A stretch of DNA of 64,000 nucleotides, from positions 62,001-126,000 of the forward strand of contig NZ_JAATOO010000008.1 of the NCBI RefSeq assembly GCF_011806575.1, given 5' to 3'. Below are positions 26,667-35,619 of this stretch, piece by piece. The notes below the pieces were generated by a model, which worked only from the letters and a program-made list of their open reading frames with translations, searched no databases and was not told where the DNA came from. Source of the stretch: Vibrio hepatarius. GTDB lineage: Bacteria; Pseudomonadota; Gammaproteobacteria; Enterobacterales; Vibrionaceae. How positions within the stretch are numbered: position 1 is the first letter of the stretch; every line of letters starts with the position of its first letter. Both the position numbers and the translations under genes were made by a program.

Positions 26667-29039
26667 TTATTTACCTGACACTTCGCCAAGTTTTAACCAA
26701 GTATCGATCACCGTATCGGGGTTAAGCGATACCGAGCTAATGCCTTGTTCCATTAGCCATTCAGCAAGGTCTTCGTGGTCTGAAGGACCTTGGCCACAAA
26801 TGCCCACGTATTTGCCTGCTTTGGTTGCTGCTTCAATCGCCATCTTCAGCATCGCTTTTACCGCTGGGTTACGCTCATCGAACAAGTGCGCCACGTCGCC
26901 AGAGTCACGGTCAAGACCAAGTGTTAGCTGAGTCATGTCGTTTGAACCAATAGAGAAACCGTCGAAGTACTTCAAGAACTCGTCCGCTAGTACCGCGTTA
27001 GATGGCAGCTCACACATCATGATGACTTTCAAGCCTTGGTCGCCACGACGTAGGTCGAATTTCGCTAGCAGATCAATCACCGATGCAGCTTCGCTTGGTG
27101 TGCGAACAAATGGAATCATGATTTCAACGTTTTTCAGCCCCATCTCATTACGTACGCGTTTGATTGCTTGAGTTTCTAGTTCGAAACAATCTTCAAACAC
27201 AGGCGAGATGTAACGTGAAGCACCACGGAAACCAAGCATTGGGTTCTCTTCGTGCGGCTCGTAACTGCGGCCGCCAACCAAGTTGCTGTACTCGTTCGAC
27301 TTAAAGTCAGACATACGCACGATAACGCGTTTTGGCCAGAATGCCGCTGCAATCGTCGCGACGCCTTCGGTTAGCTTGCTGACGTAGAAGTCGATAGGAT
27401 CTTTGTAACCACGGATACGCTGGGTAATTTCTGCTTTTAGCTCGTCGCTTTGTGCATCGAAGTTTAGCAGTGCTTTCGGGTGAATACCGATCATCTTGTT
27501 GATGATGAATTCTAGACGAGCAAGACCCACACCTTCATTTGGAATTTGTGCAAAGTCGAATGCGCGGTCTGGGTTACCGACGTTCATCATCACTTTCGTT
27601 GGTAGCAATGGTAGCTCATCGACTGAAGAACGTTTGATTTCGAAGTCCAGTTCACCTTGGTAAACGTAACCTGTTTCGCCTTCAGCACAGGACACCGTGA
27701 CAGTTTGACCGTCTGTCAGGCTCTCTGTTGCGTGGCCACAACCAACGATAGCTGGAATACCTAGCTCGCGAGCGATGATTGCCGCGTGACAAGTACGTCC
27801 GCCACGGTTAGTCACAATCGCAGAGGCTTTCTTCATTACTGGTTCCCAATCTGGGTCAGTCATGTCTGTGACTAGCACGTCGCCGTCTTGAACCAATGAC
27901 ATTTGGTCAAGAGAATCCACCAAACGCACAGGTCCGCTACCGATACGCTGACCGATTGCACGACCTTCGATCAGAACGTCTGCTTTGTTGTTTAGCTCGT
28001 ATCGCTCAACCACGTTCTGCTCGCTTTGTGAACATACCGTTTCTGGACGAGCTTGTACGATGTAGAGCTTGCCGTCGATACCATCTTTCGCCCACTCAAT
28101 GTCCATTGGACGCTGGTAGTGCTTCTCGATAATCATCGCTTGTTTTGCTAGCTCTTTGATCTCTTCGTCATTAAGAGAGAACTGGTTGCGCTCTTCATCT
28201 GATGTGTCGATGATGTCGACTTGCTTACCAATCTCTTGGTTGGTTGAGTAAATCATCTTGATGAGTTTAGAACCAAAGGTCTTTTTCACGATTGGATGCT
28301 GACCTGCTTCCAACATTGGTTTGTGAACGTAGAACTCATCAGGGTTAACTGCGCCTTGCACGACCATTTCACCCAGACCCCAAGACGAAGTGATGAAAAC
28401 CACTTGGTCGAAGCCAGATTCAGTATCTAAGGTGAACATTACACCAGAAGAGGCTTTGTCTGAACGCACCATGCGTTGGATACCCGCTGAAAGCGAGATG
28501 CCACGGTGGTCGAAGCCTTGGTGTACGCGGTAAGAAATAGCGCGGTCATTAAATAGCGATGCGTACACGTGCTTTGTTGCTTCTAGCACGGCATCAATAC
28601 CTTTCACGTTAAGAAACGTTTCTTGCTGACCTGCAAATGATGCGTCTGGTAAGTCTTCCGCTGTTGCAGATGAACGAACCGCGACAGAAATCTCAGGATT
28701 GCCTTCTACCAACTCATCGTAGTTAGAGCGGATGTCTTGCTCAAGATCCGCAGGGAAGGGAGCGTCTAAAACCCATTGACGAATAGTAGCACCTGTCTTA
28801 CGCAGAGCGTCTACATCTTCAACGTCTAGTTCATCAAGTAGTTGGTGAATTCTCTCATCCAAGCCTTCAAAATCTAGGAACTGGTTGAAAGCGTATGAAG
28901 TCGTCGCGAAACCGTTAGGTACCGAAACGCCAGCATTTGAAAGGTTTGAGACCATTTCACCAAGTGAAGCATTTTTACCGCCGACTTTGTCGACATCTTC
29001 CATGGATAGGCTATTGAACCAGAGGGTATTGTTTTGCAT
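26667..29039 (-). CDS. ppsA: Phosphoenolpyruvate synthase
   Basis: The product is about 790 aa, the normal PpsA length, from ATG 29039 ([20 protein letters not shown]), which has CTGGAG upstream. The frame extends 39 codons further but that part looks non-coding. The ATP-grasp region has [10 protein letters not shown] and [22 protein letters not shown]. The phosphohistidine domain is [21 protein letters not shown] with the catalytic His, and the PEP-binding barrel ends with [17 protein letters not shown]. It makes PEP from pyruvate and ATP in gluconeogenesis. The Thr-Cys-His context is the target of PpsR, encoded divergently. Confidence 0.96.
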   Translation of the reverse strand: MQNNTLWFNSLSMEDVDKVGGKNASLGEMVSNLSNAGVSVPNGFATTSYAFNQFLDFEGLDERIHQLLDELDVEDVDALRKTGATIRQWVLDAPFPADLEQDIRSNYDELVEGNPEISVAVRSSATAEDLPDASFAGQQETFLNVKGIDAVLEATKHVYASLFNDRAISYRVHQGFDHRGISLSAGIQRMVRSDKASSGVMFTLDTESGFDQVVFITSSWGLGEMVVQGAVNPDEFYVHKPMLEAGQHPIVKKTFGSKLIKMIYSTNQEIGKQVDIIDTSDEERNQFSLNDEEIKELAKQAMIIEKHYQRPMDIEWAKDGIDGKLYIVQARPETVCSQSEQNVVERYELNNKADVLIEGRAIGQRIGSGPVRLVDSLDQMSLVQDGDVLVTDMTDPDWEPVMKKASAIVTNRGGRTCHAAIIARELGIPAIVGCGHATESLTDGQTVTVSCAEGETGYVYQGELDFEIKRSSVDELPLLPTKVMMNVGNPDRAFDFAQIPNEGVGLARLEFIINKMIGIHPKALLNFDAQSDELKAEITQRIRGYKDPIDFYVSKLTEGVATIAAAFWPKRVIVRMSDFKSNEYSNLVGGRSYEPHEENPMLGFRGASRYISPVFEDCFELETQAIKRVRNEMGLKNVEIMIPFVRTPSEAASVIDLLAKFDLRRGDQGLKVIMMCELPSNAVLADEFLKYFDGFSIGSNDMTQLTLGLDRDSGDVAHLFDERNPAVKAMLKMAIEAATKAGKYVGICGQGPSDHEDLAEWLMEQGISSVSLNPDTVIDTWLKLGEVSGK

Positions 29040-29079
29040 GTCTAACTCCAGAAACAGTGCAGCTTTGTAGGGACTAAAT

Positions 29080-29097
29080 AGGCAAACGATTACGCAA
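29080..29097. promoter_or_regulatory. Candidate Cra (FruR) half-conserved site in the ppsA/ppsR gap
   Basis: The gap holds GCAAACGATTAC. Its core AAACGATT matches the centre of the Cra consensus (TGAAACGATTCA), but the ends do not. E. coli ppsA is Cra-activated, so this is plausible but weak. Confidence 0.25.
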
Positions 29098-29218
29098 GTG
29101 CTGAAAAAATTTTTTAACAAATTTTCAAAGCTGTGGGGGACGTAATAGTCAACCAAGTTTTTTTATCTATATTATGGTGTCCATCCTACTCAAAAGAATT
29201 TGAAAGTTTAAATAAAAA

Positions 29219-30052
29219 ATGCAAATTGATATTCAAAGTCGTGATGTATTCTATGTTTCTGATGGAACGGCCATAACATGTGAGACATTAGGCCATGTTG
29301 TTTTGGGTCAATTTTCTTTTAAAGCAAATGAAAAAACCTTTCCGTTTGTCGAAAGTGAAGACAAACTTGCTGACCTTTTAAAAGAAATTGAAATATCATA
29401 CCGTTTAAATGGCGTCAAACCATTGGTGTTTTTCTCGATTGTGATCCCAGAACTAAGACAATTGCTGCTTAATGCACCAGCGCACTGTTATGACGTGCTA
29501 GAAAGCATCGTGCAAAAAGTCGGAAACGACATCCACATGGAGCCCGAACCAAAGCTGCAACGTTCGCGCAGTGTGGGCAAAGATTCAGACACCTATTTCG
29601 ACCGTATTGCGGCAATCGAGTACACCTTAGCGCACGATGATGGCATTACGCTGAAAGGGCTCGAACAAGCAGACATTATCTTGCTCGGCGTTTCTCGCAG
29701 TGGCAAAACGCCAACCAGCTTGTATATGGCGATGCAGTTTGGTTTGCGGGTAGTGAACTATCCGTTTATCGAAGAAGACATCAAACGTCTAAGACTGCTG
29801 CCTGAATTCGAAATTCATCGTCATAAGCTGTTTGGTTTGACGATTGACCCTGAGCGTTTGACGGAAATTCGTGAGAACCGTTTAGCCGGCAGTGAGTATG
29901 CAAGTACCGAGCAATGTCTTTCAGAGTTGGCGAGTGTGGAAGCGTTGTTTAGACGTGAAGCGATTCCCTACATCAATACCTCTTCATTGTCGGTAGAAGA
30001 GATTTCGACGCGGATACTGGAAAAATCCGGATTACGACGCCGACTGCTGTAA
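29219..30052 (+). CDS. ppsR: PEP synthase regulatory kinase/pyrophosphorylase
   Basis: The 277-aa protein of the DUF299 family has an N-terminal [20 protein letters not shown] segment and a P-loop ([18 protein letters not shown]), followed by [15 protein letters not shown] and [17 protein letters not shown]. It inactivates PEP synthase by ADP-dependent phosphorylation of the Thr beside the catalytic His and reverses this with phosphate. Divergent pairing with ppsA, 179 bp apart, is the standard arrangement. Confidence 0.95.
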   Translation: MQIDIQSRDVFYVSDGTAITCETLGHVVLGQFSFKANEKTFPFVESEDKLADLLKEIEISYRLNGVKPLVFFSIVIPELRQLLLNAPAHCYDVLESIVQKVGNDIHMEPEPKLQRSRSVGKDSDTYFDRIAAIEYTLAHDDGITLKGLEQADIILLGVSRSGKTPTSLYMAMQFGLRVVNYPFIEEDIKRLRLLPEFEIHRHKLFGLTIDPERLTEIRENRLAGSEYASTEQCLSELASVEALFRREAIPYINTSSLSVEEISTRILEKSGLRRRLL

Positions 30053-30065
30053 TTGCATCAATCAA

Positions 30066-30096
30066 TTTGCTTCCCCGAGTCGTTGGGGGAAGCAAA
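30066..30096. terminator. Hairpin between convergent ppsR and hutD
   Basis: TTTGCTTCCCC pairs perfectly with GGGGAAGCAAA around a 9-nt loop. There is no long T run on either strand, so it is a terminator-like hairpin rather than a textbook terminator. Confidence 0.5.
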
Positions 30097-30097
30097 C

Positions 30098-30883
30098 TTA
30101 TGCGGCGGGATGTACGACAGGAAAGTTCAACGAAGGATGCTGAGAGACGAGGCACTTATAGCCGTAGACTTGTTCGATAATCCCCGCATCGAGCGCGTTC
30201 CAAGGTGTGTCGTCGCAGACAATCTTACCGTCATTCAGAATCACCATTCGGTCAGAGTATTGTGCTGCGAGGTTGAGGTCGTGAAGCACCACAATGACCG
30301 CAGCGTTGTGCTCAGCGGCCATTTGTCTCGCGATCTTTAGCGTATTGTGCTGGTGGGCAAGGTCTAGAGCCGATGTCGGCTCATCGAGCATCAAGATCTT
30401 CTGTTGCTGCGACTGATCGAGCTGCACTAATACCCGCGCTAAGTGCAAACGCTGTTTCTCACCGCCAGAGAGAGAAGGGTAGAGCCGCTCACCTAAATTC
30501 GTCACATCAGTCAGCGCCATGTATTTTTGTGCCAATTGTTTGGTCTGTTTGCTGGGTAAATTAAGTGGAATCGCACCGAGCTCCACTACCTCACGCGCCA
30601 GAAAAGGAAAGCTGAGCGTACTGTGTTGCGGCAGCATCCCTAAATGCTTGGCGAGTTGTGCTTTTGTCCAGTTTTGTTTCTCCACGCCAAAATAACGAAT
30701 GTCTTGGCGAGAGGGTATCTCGTCGCATAGCAGCTTCAACAGAGTACTCTTACCTGCGCCGTTTGGTCCCAGCAACGTAGTCACTTCCCCTGCACGAATA
30801 TCGATATCGATACTATCGAGCACCGTACGTTTGCCAAACTGCATGTGAATGCGTCTGCCAGAAAGAACAATTTCTCTTCTCAC
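30098..30883 (-). CDS. hutD: Haemin ABC transporter ATP-binding protein (HmuV/HutD)
   Basis: The 261-aa ABC ATPase has Walker A LGPNGAGKSTLL, a Q-loop (MLPQHSTLSFPF), the signature LSGGEKQRLHLARVL, Walker B ILMLDEPTSALD and the switch His (VVLHDLNLAAQYSD). It energises haem import across the inner membrane together with the permease and binding protein encoded upstream. The start is GTG 30883, overlapping the permease stop as GTGA. It is the last gene of the tonB-exbB-exbD-hutBCD operon. Confidence 0.95.
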   Translation of the reverse strand: MRREIVLSGRRIHMQFGKRTVLDSIDIDIRAGEVTTLLGPNGAGKSTLLKLLCDEIPSRQDIRYFGVEKQNWTKAQLAKHLGMLPQHSTLSFPFLAREVVELGAIPLNLPSKQTKQLAQKYMALTDVTNLGERLYPSLSGGEKQRLHLARVLVQLDQSQQQKILMLDEPTSALDLAHQHNTLKIARQMAAEHNAAVIVVLHDLNLAAQYSDRMVILNDGKIVCDDTPWNALDAGIIEQVYGYKCLVSQHPSLNFPVVHPAA

Positions 30884-31917
30884 AGAATCCTTCCTTTTTG
30901 TTTAAACAGCAAGTAGATGAAAAAGGGGGCGCCAATGATCGCGGTGACAATCCCGACAGGCAGTTCTGCTGGGGCAACAGCAACACGAGAATACATATCC
31001 GCTAACGTAAGCAATAAAGCTCCCATTAGCGCAGAAATCGGCAGTAAAGATCTATGGTCGGGTCCGGTAAGCATTCGCCCTAAGTGCGGGATCACCAAGC
31101 CAATAAAGCCGATCATGCCGCACACGCTGACAGTCATTCCCACGCCAACTGCGGTGAGCAGGATCAATTGTCGCTTGAGCGATTGAACAGGAATGCCCAA
31201 ATGGCTGGCTTCGGCTTCACCGAGCAACAAAGCGTTGAGTGCCATCGCTTTGCGCATAAACACCAGCATCAAACACACCAAAGTTACGGTGCAGAGTGTA
31301 ATACTGGACCAGTTCGCTCCAGCAAGTGAACCCATCGACCAAAGCGATAAGTCACGCAGCATTTGGTCGTCGGCGACAAAGTTCATGTAACCAATACCGG
31401 CTCCGGAGAGGGCACTGATCGCAACCCCAGCCAACAACATGATGGTGACCGATGTGCCTGACTTACCTGTCCCGAGTTTGTATACCAGCACCGTTGTTAA
31501 TGCACCGCCCAAAAAAGCAAAAAATGGTACAGCGGCGAGATTCATAAACTGCGGATACTTCGCGCTGACTTCGGCAAACAACACAATAGCAAATGCAGCG
31601 CCGAGTGATGCGCCTGCTGACACGCCGATTATGCCTGGTTCTGCGAGTGGGTTGCGAAACAACCCCTGCATGACCGTGCCGCAAATTGCAAGGATTGCCC
31701 CGACTAACATGCACAACACGGTACGCGGGAAGCGGATCTCGTTGACCACTAAGTTAATATGCGGCGCGATAGTATCCGAGCGCAGCACAAGGCTTTGGAT
31801 GCTATCGATAAACCCGATATTCATTGGACCGACAGTCACCGAGCTCAGTGCAGTCAATCCAAGTGCGACACTAAATAGCAGTACGCTGACATAAAGGGGA
31901 AGATGGCGTATCAACAT
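30880..31917 (-). CDS. hutC: Haemin ABC transporter permease (HmuU/HutC)
   Basis: The 345-aa FecCD-family permease has about 10 helices and typical motifs: RFPRTVLCMLVGAILAICGTVMQG, NPLAEPGIIGVSAGASLGA, LLLGEAEASHLGIPVQ and GMIGFIGLVIPHLGRMLTG. It forms the dimeric haem channel. It starts 8 nt after hutB ends and overlaps hutD by 4 nt, so the three transporter genes are translationally linked. Confidence 0.95.
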   Translation of the reverse strand: MLIRHLPLYVSVLLFSVALGLTALSSVTVGPMNIGFIDSIQSLVLRSDTIAPHINLVVNEIRFPRTVLCMLVGAILAICGTVMQGLFRNPLAEPGIIGVSAGASLGAAFAIVLFAEVSAKYPQFMNLAAVPFFAFLGGALTTVLVYKLGTGKSGTSVTIMLLAGVAISALSGAGIGYMNFVADDQMLRDLSLWSMGSLAGANWSSITLCTVTLVCLMLVFMRKAMALNALLLGEAEASHLGIPVQSLKRQLILLTAVGVGMTVSVCGMIGFIGLVIPHLGRMLTGPDHRSLLPISALMGALLLTLADMYSRVAVAPAELPVGIVTAIIGAPFFIYLLFKQKGRIL

Positions 31918-31925
31918 AAGAAGAG

Positions 31926-32765
31926 TTATTTAATCAATTGTCGAATGCGTTGCGCTTCAACCAAACTTTGCAGTCCCAACCCGCCGACAAGTGCGTGCCC
32001 ATCAATGGTGATGAACTGTTTGTTTTGGCCTGCAGGCGTCGCCGCTAACATTGGCATGCGTTTGAGTATCTCATCGGCGCCGCCTAATTTATCGTAGCTG
32101 CGACCGCTGACCAAAATGATGTCCGGTTGCATCTCCACCATAGCTTCAGTCGAGAGCGGTTTATATGAGGTTAGTTTTTCTGCCGCAGGGTTAATCCCGC
32201 CTGCCAGTTCGATAATCGCGTTTGGTGTGGTGTCTCTGCCTGCCACGTTAGCGGGTCTTCCCTCGTGGATAAGTAGGAACAGAATCTTTTTCGCGTCGGC
32301 TTGAGGTTGTTGGCTTAGCGATTGAAGTTGATTCTTTACCTGAACCTTTAGTGCTGCCGCTTGCGGTTGAGCATCGGTCAGTTCGGCAATTTCGTCAATT
32401 CGTTTTAGTAGCCCTGCGGCGGTCGCTTGAGTATTGACAATGTCGACTGAAACACCAGCAGATTTAAGCTGATCGAGCGTGGCATCTGGGCCCATTTCAT
32501 CAGAACCAATCAGCTGATCCGCACCCAAAGCGAGGAGACCTTCGGCAGAAAGCTGGCGGTGGTAGCCGATCTCTGGCAATTGAAGATCGCTTGGAAGCTG
32601 GCTGGTGACATCGACGGCGACCAGTTTATCTTGCTGCTCCAAGGCGATGATCAATTCCGTCACCGCTGCGCCAGCACTGATAATTCGTTCGCCCGCCAAT
32701 GCATTTGATGCGGCGAATGTCATTGCAAGCGCCGTTAACGTACCGATAAGTCTGTTGTTTTTCAT
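31926..32765 (-). CDS. hutB: Periplasmic haemin-binding protein (HmuT/HutB)
   Basis: The 279-aa protein has a signal peptide ending SNALAGERI and two lobes of the class III (BtuF-like) substrate-binding fold. Features include ISAGAAVTELIIALEQQDKL, VDVTSQLP, IGYHRQLSAEGLLALGADQL with a Tyr often used as haem ligand in HmuT, and a second half with LASYKPLSTEAM-like spacing. It hands haem from the TonB-dependent receptor to HutCD. The receptor gene itself is not in this window. Confidence 0.93.
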   Translation of the reverse strand: MKNNRLIGTLTALAMTFAASNALAGERIISAGAAVTELIIALEQQDKLVAVDVTSQLPSDLQLPEIGYHRQLSAEGLLALGADQLIGSDEMGPDATLDQLKSAGVSVDIVNTQATAAGLLKRIDEIAELTDAQPQAAALKVQVKNQLQSLSQQPQADAKKILFLLIHEGRPANVAGRDTTPNAIIELAGGINPAAEKLTSYKPLSTEAMVEMQPDIILVSGRSYDKLGGADEILKRMPMLAATPAGQNKQFITIDGHALVGGLGLQSLVEAQRIRQLIK

Positions 32766-32772
32766 ATCACGA

Positions 32773-33189
32773 CTACTCTTTTGATTCTTCAGTGAGAAGT
32801 TGGGTCGCTTGAATGCCGTTTTCTTGCAGGAAAGCGAGCAGCTTCACTAGGTGTTGGACGTCCGCCGTTTTTTCTGCACCAATCACAATCGGCTTAGAGT
32901 CCGATTTGTGTTGTTCCAGCAACGCGAGAGTAAAGTTGTTCCAATCGAGGTATTCCTTACTATCAATCGCCCAATGAGGTTCGCTCGCGAGGATATTGAC
33001 GGTGAGCGATTTGGTGTCGACTTCTGAAACCGCTTGCGAATCGGTAGTTGGCAGGTCGACTTCTAGCGAGTCCAGCTTGACCGCGGCGGTCAGCATCAGG
33101 AACACCATTACGATAAAGATAATATCCAGCAGCGGCGTTAAGTCTGGGGTGAGGCCAAATTGGATGTCTGGCTGTTTAACCTTAATCAT
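32773..33189 (-). CDS. exbD: ExbD biopolymer transport protein of the TonB1 system
   Basis: The 138-aa protein has a short cytoplasmic start, one helix (LTPLLDIIFIVMVFLMLTAAV) bearing the essential Asp (LLDIIF) that carries protons, and a periplasmic domain of about 90 residues. ATGA overlaps the exbB stop. Together with ExbB and TonB it powers outer-membrane haem and siderophore receptors. A 7-nt gap leads to hutB. Confidence 0.95.
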   Translation of the reverse strand: MIKVKQPDIQFGLTPDLTPLLDIIFIVMVFLMLTAAVKLDSLEVDLPTTDSQAVSEVDTKSLTVNILASEPHWAIDSKEYLDWNNFTLALLEQHKSDSKPIVIGAEKTADVQHLVKLLAFLQENGIQATQLLTEESKE

Positions 33190-33872
33190 GCTTGCGCCTC
33201 AGACGGTGCGGGTTGCTTGGCATTACGCTCTATAGCGACGTGTTGCACGCTGATGCCTTCCAACCACAAGTTGACGTAGTTGAGTGTGTGTTCAAGCTTT
33301 GCCATCACTTTGTCAGCCCACAAGCCAAGTAGCTGCGCGCCGGCAATCGCGGGTAGGGCAATCATCAGGCCTGCTGCGGTAGTGCGCATCGCTAAGCCCA
33401 GTCCATCGGCAAGATCGTTTGGTGTGATGTTGCCCGTTGAGGCAGCGACACCTTTAAACATTTCAATCAGGCCTAATACTGTTCCCAGCAGGCCGATTAG
33501 TGGACTGATCACGCCGATAAGCGTCAGCAATCGTAGGCCAGAATTTAGCTGGTGACGCTTCTCTTGCAGCCACATACCCGCGGCATCTTCACGTAAGGTC
33601 TTTGAAAATGAATGATGCGTGAGCAGCATTGCCACGCCTTTGTATAGTAGCGGACGACGTGGTGCGAGTTTGTCTGCGAGTTCTTCGATCTGCTGTGACT
33701 CAGTGGGTGATATCTGTTTAAGTTCGGCACGGATCGTACGTTTGCCTACCCCGAGACTGATAACGACTTGAAACAGTCGCTCGACGACGATCATCACAGT
33801 GAGCGCTGAGCAAATCATTAGCGGCCATGCCATTAAGCCAAGGTTTTCTTGAATTTGTTGTAAATGTTCCAT
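33186..33872 (-). CDS. exbB: ExbB biopolymer transport protein of the TonB1 system
   Basis: The 228-aa three-helix MotA/TolQ/ExbB protein has helix 1 at MAWPLMICSALTVMIVVERLF and the conserved cytoplasmic LLTLIGVISPLIGLLGTVLGLIEMF segment with GVAASTGNITPNDLADGLGLAMRTTAAGL. It is the pentameric stator that couples proton flow through ExbD to TonB. The start overlaps the tonB stop by one base, and the end overlaps exbD. Confidence 0.95.
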   Translation of the reverse strand: MEHLQQIQENLGLMAWPLMICSALTVMIVVERLFQVVISLGVGKRTIRAELKQISPTESQQIEELADKLAPRRPLLYKGVAMLLTHHSFSKTLREDAAGMWLQEKRHQLNSGLRLLTLIGVISPLIGLLGTVLGLIEMFKGVAASTGNITPNDLADGLGLAMRTTAAGLMIALPAIAGAQLLGLWADKVMAKLEHTLNYVNLWLEGISVQHVAIERNAKQPAPSEAQA

Positions 33873-34618
33873 TATCGATCCAATTTAAAGCGAACGGGTA
33901 TTTGAACTCGATGCGCCATTTTTACGCCATCGACTGTGTGTGGAGAGAACTTCCACTTTTTAATTGCATCCAGAGCTGATTTATCGAGCATCGTGACGCC
34001 AGAAGAAGAAACCAATACTTGCTTTACTTGCTTGCCGTTTTTATCGAGCCAGATTTCATAGGTTGCCACGCCCTCAATACCGCGCTTACGTGCCAGTCTT
34101 GGGTACTTAGGCGGTATTGGTCTGCTTAAAAACGACGGTCTTTCCACCATGACAGGTTGTGCGGTTACACCTTGGCTCGATGGTGTTGGTTTAGACTCAC
34201 TGACCTCTTGGTCTGGCGTCGGTTTTTCTTGTTTTTCGGGCTTATCTTCAACGACTTTTTTCGTTTTTGGTTTGATTTCTGTTGTTTTTGGTTTTTGCTG
34301 AACTTCTTTTTTCACCGGTGGTTTCTTTTCTACCGGTTTTTTAACAGGCTTTTCTTTCTTTACTTCAGGCTTTGGCTTCTTCGGCTTTGGTGGTTCTTTT
34401 ACCGGAGGCGGCTCGGGCGCTTTTTCTGCTGGTTGTTCTGCAGGCGGTGTTACCTCCGCGACCTTAGGTGCCGGCTGTGAAGTAAAGTTGATTGAGACAG
34501 AGGTGGTTTGGTTGCCCGCTGGCATAGCAAACACTTTTGGTTCTTGTGCGACGACGAGAAACGCGGCGTGTACTGCCAAGGAGATGCCTCCAGCAACGCT
34601 GTATCGCTTAAGATTCAC
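33872..34618 (-). CDS. tonB: TonB energy-transducing protein
   Basis: The 248-aa protein has an N-terminal signal anchor (YSVAGGISLAVHAAFLVVA) carrying the expected His, then a long periplasmic Pro/Lys/Glu-rich spacer from about residue 50 to 150 (repeated KPxxKxx and PPVKEPP units). The C-terminal TonB domain has RPIPPKYPRLARKRGIEGVA and VLVSSSGVTMLDKSALDAIKKW. The start is GTG 34618 with GAGGG upstream. It is the first gene of the haem operon and is probably Fur-regulated through a site in the divergent promoter region. Confidence 0.95.
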   Translation of the reverse strand: MNLKRYSVAGGISLAVHAAFLVVAQEPKVFAMPAGNQTTSVSINFTSQPAPKVAEVTPPAEQPAEKAPEPPPVKEPPKPKKPKPEVKKEKPVKKPVEKKPPVKKEVQQKPKTTEIKPKTKKVVEDKPEKQEKPTPDQEVSESKPTPSSQGVTAQPVMVERPSFLSRPIPPKYPRLARKRGIEGVATYEIWLDKNGKQVKQVLVSSSGVTMLDKSALDAIKKWKFSPHTVDGVKMAHRVQIPVRFKLDR

Positions 34619-34681
34619 TCTACCCTCACAAATCTATACGGTTGAAAAAGTGGAGTAAGATTATTACTCACAACACAAATA

Positions 34682-34709
34682 ATATCAATTATCAATTGCA
34701 TTATCATTC
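34682..34709. promoter_or_regulatory. Candidate Fur box between tonB and hutX
   Basis: The stretch reads ATATCAATTATCAATTGCAT then TATCATTC. On the minus strand this gives repeated GATAAT-like hexamers (tGATAATgCAATTGATAAT). This fits the 6-1-6 hexamer model of the Fur site and the known iron control of Vibrio tonB1/hut genes. Confidence 0.5.
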
Positions 34710-34787
34710 ACCTCAAATTATGATTTTGTTACTTTCAAGGCAATTTAGTGTGAAGCTAGTAATAACAAGTGTTTCAAGGTTAATGTC

Positions 34788-34993
34788 ATGCTGGATGTTG
34801 ATAAATATGATGAATCTATTCTGTGTTCAGATTACTCAGATCCGCTGCGCTTTGCTTTTTGAAAAAGAGTGCTTGGTTCTGACGTTGGCAGGCCAATTGT
34901 GGGCAGTCCTTTAGCACAAGGTTGCTTACCAGTTTTACTGCATACATATCAATAACCGACAGTGCTAAAAAGTCGCTGTGGCGCAATAAGTGA
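34788..34993 (+). pseudogene. hutW: hutW remnant (large internal deletion plus stop)
   Basis: In related vibrios hutW (about 450 aa, radical-SAM family) precedes hutX. Here ATG 34788, with AAGG upstream, opens a peptide MLDVDKYDESIL..SDYSDPLRFAF that looks like the start of HutW. It hits TGA at 34860, then the same frame continues (GSDVGRPIVGSPLAQG) to TAA at 34953. The last codons of a gene in another frame (KKSLWRNK, stop TGA 34991) abut hutX. Only about 200 nt remain, so more than a kilobase is missing. The identification uses position and remembered family features, not an alignment. Confidence 0.6.
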
Positions 34994-34998
34994 AGAAT

Positions 34999-35502
34999 AT
35001 GGAAGTACTAAAGCAACAAGTGGCTCAGTTGATTGAGCAAGAACCGAAATTGCTACCTGCTGCTATTGCAGAGCGTTTGAATATCTCTGAGTTTGAGGCG
35101 GTGTCGGCACTGCCGGACGAGATGGTCGCGCTGGTGGATGGCGCTCAGGCACAAATAATTTTGGAGCAGTTGGTAGGGTTTGGCCCTGTGACGACCATCA
35201 TGCACTCGTTTGGCTCAATCTTTGAAGTGAAGGCTCCCTTTCCAAAAGGCAAACTTGCTCGTGGCTACTACAACCTAATGGGCAAAGAAGGTGAACTCCA
35301 CGGTCATCTGAAATTAGAAAGCGTGAAAAACATCGCGCTGGTTAGCAAACCGTTTATGGGGAGAGAGAGTCACTACTTCGGATTCTTTAGTGAAGAAGGG
35401 CACAACATCTTCAAAATCTACTTAGGGCGTGATGAAAAACGCGAACTTATTGAAGAGCAAGTTACCCAATTTAAACACTGGCAGCGCGAGTACAGCCAAT
35501 AA
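34999..35502 (+). CDS. hutX: HutX, cytosolic haem carrier
   Basis: The product is about 167 aa of the HutX/ChuX family. It has an N-terminal winged-helix-like segment (LAAxIAERLNISEFEAVSALP type), then a split-barrel core with GFGPVTTIMHSFGSIFEVKAPFPKGK, GYYNLMGKEGELHGHL and SVKNIALVSKPFMGRESHY. It receives imported haem and passes it to HutZ. ATG 34999 is preferred over GTG 34990. Upstream, the expected hutW is reduced to a remnant, so hutX is now the first intact gene on this side of the divergent promoter. Confidence 0.92.
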   Translation: MEVLKQQVAQLIEQEPKLLPAAIAERLNISEFEAVSALPDEMVALVDGAQAQIILEQLVGFGPVTTIMHSFGSIFEVKAPFPKGKLARGYYNLMGKEGELHGHLKLESVKNIALVSKPFMGRESHYFGFFSEEGHNIFKIYLGRDEKRELIEEQVTQFKHWQREYSQ

Positions 35503-35619
35503 CCCAACTTTGCCGAGCATGGAAAGTCGCTTGGCTCAACGACGCATTGCTGTAGTAACAAATATCAGCGAGCCTTGTTCAGTCAGTTAAAATTATAAGA
35601 GAAAGTCAGGAGTCAAAGA

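Noticed and set aside
29040..29156. N-terminal extension of ppsA
   Set aside because: The residues do not resemble PEP synthase; ATG 29039 has a good GGAG site and gives the normal length.
30053..30340. A 95-codon + strand frame after ppsR
   Set aside because: It is antisense to hutD, which has all ABC ATPase motifs; there is also a hairpin between the two real genes.
34157..34480. A 107-codon + strand frame rich in Phe, Leu, Trp and Arg
   Set aside because: It is antisense to the Pro/Lys-rich spacer of tonB; its composition is the mirror of that low-complexity coding sequence.
34642..34914. A 90-codon open frame upstream of hutX
   Set aside because: It starts in the tonB/hut promoter region, runs through the putative Fur site, and has no family features. 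It overlaps the hutW remnant in a different frame.
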